64,000 nucleotides of DNA from Actinomycetota bacterium (GTDB lineage Bacteria; Actinomycetota; Acidimicrobiia; Acidimicrobiales; Microtrichaceae), in assembly GCA_016703525.1 (NCBI GenBank), contig JADJBW010000004.1:231456-295455 (forward strand), in the 5' to 3' direction. Positions 62,587 through 64,000 of this stretch are shown in pieces (position 1 is the stretch's first letter; every line of letters begins with the position of its first letter). The notes beneath the pieces are model-generated. The model searched no databases, was not told the DNA's origin, and was given only the letters and a program-made list of their open reading frames with translations. The translations under genes were made by a program, and so were the position numbers.

Positions 62587-62881
62587 GGCGCAACTTACCA
62601 TTCGCGGGTCGGACGAGCTCATCTCCCGGGTCAAGTCATCAGCGGCCGACGTTGGGCGATCGATGAACGACTACGTCATCTCGATCCTCGACGCTGCGAC
62701 GAATCCCGATCTTGCCGATTCGGCCTCGGATCGCCTCAGGGAACGATTGCGACGCGCTGGTTTGCTTGCCACTCCGGCTCGCCTGCCCGGCCAGCGGCCC
62801 ACGAGGAAGGCGATCGCCGAAGCCGGCGAACGCGCTGCGAAAGGTCGACCAGTGAGCGACTTCGTCACAGAGGGACGGTGA
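62585..62881 (+). CDS. vapB: VapB/FitA-type antitoxin
   Basis: A 98-residue antitoxin. The N-terminal ribbon-helix-helix reads AQLTIRGSDELISRVKSSAA and DVGRSMNDYVISIL and binds the operator; the C-terminal half is the flexible toxin-binding tail (RKAIAEAGERAAKGRPVSDF). ATG 62585 has palindromes and a -10 box directly upstream. The stop overlaps the vapC GTG. The longer in-frame extension upstream runs into the RHS fragment and is not used. Confidence 0.9.
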   Translation: MAQLTIRGSDELISRVKSSAADVGRSMNDYVISILDAATNPDLADSASDRLRERLRRAGLLATPARLPGQRPTRKAIAEAGERAAKGRPVSDFVTEGR

Positions 62882-63321
62882 CGGTATTCGCCGATTCCTC
62901 GGCTCTCGTGAAGTTGTACGTGCCTGAAGCGGGCCATATCGCGGTGCGTTCCATCACCGACCCCATTGTCATCGCCGATCTGGCGCGAGTCGAGGTGCCC
63001 GCCGCGTTCTGGGGAAAGGTGAGAACCGGTGAACTGGCTCTCGATGATGCCGACGTGCTCATCAGTGCTTTCGAATTCGACTACCACGGTGACGACACCA
63101 CCGAACCGATCTTTGCCGTCGTCGCCCACGGCGAACCAACACTGATTGACGCGGCTCGGCACGCCGCCCGCCACCAATTGCGGGCCTACGACGCCGTCCA
63201 ACTCGCGTGCGCTATCGCGGCTCGCCGTGCCGACCCATCCATCCACACCATCGCAGTCTTCGACAAACATCTACAGAACGCAGCAGTTGCCGAGGGCTTC
63301 GCCGTTCTCGGCAACCGATAA
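62878..63321 (+). CDS. vapC: VapC-type PIN-domain ribonuclease toxin
   Basis: A 147-residue PIN nuclease that cleaves RNA (often tRNA). The acidic metal site is complete: Asp in VFADSSALVKLY, Glu in VEVPAAFW, Asp in LRAYDAVQLA and Asp in VFDKHLQNA. GTG 62878 overlaps the vapB stop (GTGA). The pair lies between two RHS fragments, oriented opposite to them, so it was inserted or carried in as a module. Confidence 0.92.
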   Translation: MTVFADSSALVKLYVPEAGHIAVRSITDPIVIADLARVEVPAAFWGKVRTGELALDDADVLISAFEFDYHGDDTTEPIFAVVAHGEPTLIDAARHAARHQLRAYDAVQLACAIAARRADPSIHTIAVFDKHLQNAAVAEGFAVLGNR

Positions 63322-63389
63322 GCCGCAGCGGCGAAGCCACCAACGCTACCGGTTCCGGATCGCGCGCTGACCCGTGAAATTGAGCCACT

Positions 63390-63445
63390 CATCTCAATCG
63401 TCGGCATCAACCAGGTTTGGTGTTCCAACGGATGTCGAATCACCA
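63390..63445 (-). pseudogene. RHS core relic
   Basis: On the minus strand the frame encodes RHPLEHQTWLMPTIEM, nearly the conserved RHS core motif (QRPLEHQTGLMPTIEMGAR). It is followed by unrelated sequence. This core is the part missing from the RHS fragment at 60.9-62.4 kb, so it is either its displaced piece or the end of a second RHS gene. Confidence 0.6.
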
Positions 63446-63450
63446 AGCCG

Positions 63451-63930
63451 TCACGGCCCCGTTCGATCGGCGTAGAGCCCCCTGATCTCACGCATCATCG
63501 ACGTGCTCCAAATACCTCTCCGTTGCCGAACGCGAAGGACCACGCCACCCGGGACGCACTCTCCCAGCAACTTAGCCAATTCAGTCGCGACCATCAACTC
63601 AAGACCACAACCGTCAGCACAGATGACATCCCATCTATACGTCACCGCGCTCGATCGCTGAGTTATCCAAATTGCGCGGCGCGTTCGCATCGCCAGGCAG
63701 CACGCCCGAAATACCGAGAGCGGTGCGCCGCTCCCTGATGACTCCACGACGGCTCCCGAAGCCTCTTCCACCAAATCAAACGCCCGAATCATAGCGTCAT
63801 GCTCGCCATCGGCGTCGACAATCGGACAGTCAACGTGATGGCGACGGCCGCACACCATCCGCGACTCCACTCTCCACAGGAAGTCTTGCGGTCCGCCGCT
63901 CTTCAAGGCAGCCCAACACAGCCGTTGCAC
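63451..63930 (-). CDS. Possible hypothetical protein
   Basis: A 159-residue open frame with no motif I recognise; composition is mixed with several Cys and Arg. It lies in lower-GC accessory DNA beside the RHS core relic. It may be a real gene or chance. The remaining 70 bp to the window end show nothing I can name. Confidence 0.25.
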   Translation of the reverse strand: MQRLCWAALKSGGPQDFLWRVESRMVCGRRHHVDCPIVDADGEHDAMIRAFDLVEEASGAVVESSGSGAPLSVFRACCLAMRTRRAIWITQRSSAVTYRWDVICADGCGLELMVATELAKLLGECVPGGVVLRVRQRRGIWSTSMMREIRGLYADRTGP

Positions 63931-64000
63931 GCCAGCTCAAGCCCCGAGTAGAGCGCCGCCTACAAGCGCCTCATCACCGGGAACAGGGCTTGCAATGGCG

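Overview
The window is high-GC DNA from an actinobacterium, probably of the class Acidimicrobiia (Ilumatobacter-like); the class placement is inference. Actinobacterial markers include clpS next to a DUF2017 gene, a small acyl-CoA carboxylase epsilon subunit, a WS/DGAT acyltransferase, a DevR/DevS-like pair, a DUF2510-CPBP protease and many genes with leaderless-type promoters (TANNNT ending 6-8 nt before the start codon).

Layout. 1-7.1 kb: respiratory block (ctaC cut by the window edge, an interrupted membrane protein, ctaE, a very divergent ctaD, ctaB; ctaA-clpS-DUF2017 divergent). 7.2-10.9 kb: cupredoxin lipoprotein, cupredoxin/multicopper oxidase fusion, DevS-like kinase and DevR-like regulator, with a DevR-box-like palindrome upstream of the oxidase. 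11.0-12.3 kb: tRNA-Glu, tRNA-Asp and tRNA-Phe, separated by an anomalous G/C-only stretch and a pair of 23-nt hairpin repeats. 12.3-27 kb: C2/C3 acyl-CoA metabolism (thiolase, crotonyl-CoA carboxylase/reductase, methylmalonyl-CoA epimerase, CoA-transferase, propionyl-CoA carboxylase beta and epsilon) mixed with a barnase/barstar pair, a DNA methyltransferase, YceI/MarR, a 5'-3' exonuclease and an ATP-dependent DNA ligase. 28.3-42.9 kb: purine and pyrimidine synthesis (purA, purD, purE, purB, purC, purS, purQ, purL, purF, purM, pyrE) with a WS/DGAT gene and a small reverse-strand gene between purQ and purL. 42.9-50 kb: ACT-malic enzyme, HAD phosphatase, and two paralogous GT-C-type membrane glycosyltransferases around an acyltransferase. 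50-57.3 kb: secreted proteins, DinB-MOSC fusion, RidA, recR-ybaB-dnaX, CPBP protease and the SRP RNA. 57.3-59.6 kb: TMEM175-like channel, TetR regulator and YihY-like membrane protein with a perfect operator-like palindrome. 59.6-64 kb: accessory region with an IS30 remnant, small membrane proteins, a decayed RHS polymorphic-toxin gene with a candidate immunity gene, and a vapBC module between RHS fragments.

How the parts work together. The acyl-CoA genes fit acetyl-CoA assimilation by the ethylmalonyl-CoA route feeding propionyl- and methylmalonyl-CoA. The pur block covers most steps of IMP and AMP synthesis; purN, purK and purH are not in the window. ctaA and ctaB supply heme A to the oxidase.

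Sequence quality. Several conserved genes (WS/DGAT, purC, purL, the first glycosyltransferase, DinB-MOSC) are split by indels. purL needs three small corrections within about 60 bp. With the G/C-only stretch at 11.1-11.4 kb, this points to consensus errors in the assembly, so single disruptions elsewhere (barnase, the cox-linked membrane protein) should be treated with caution.
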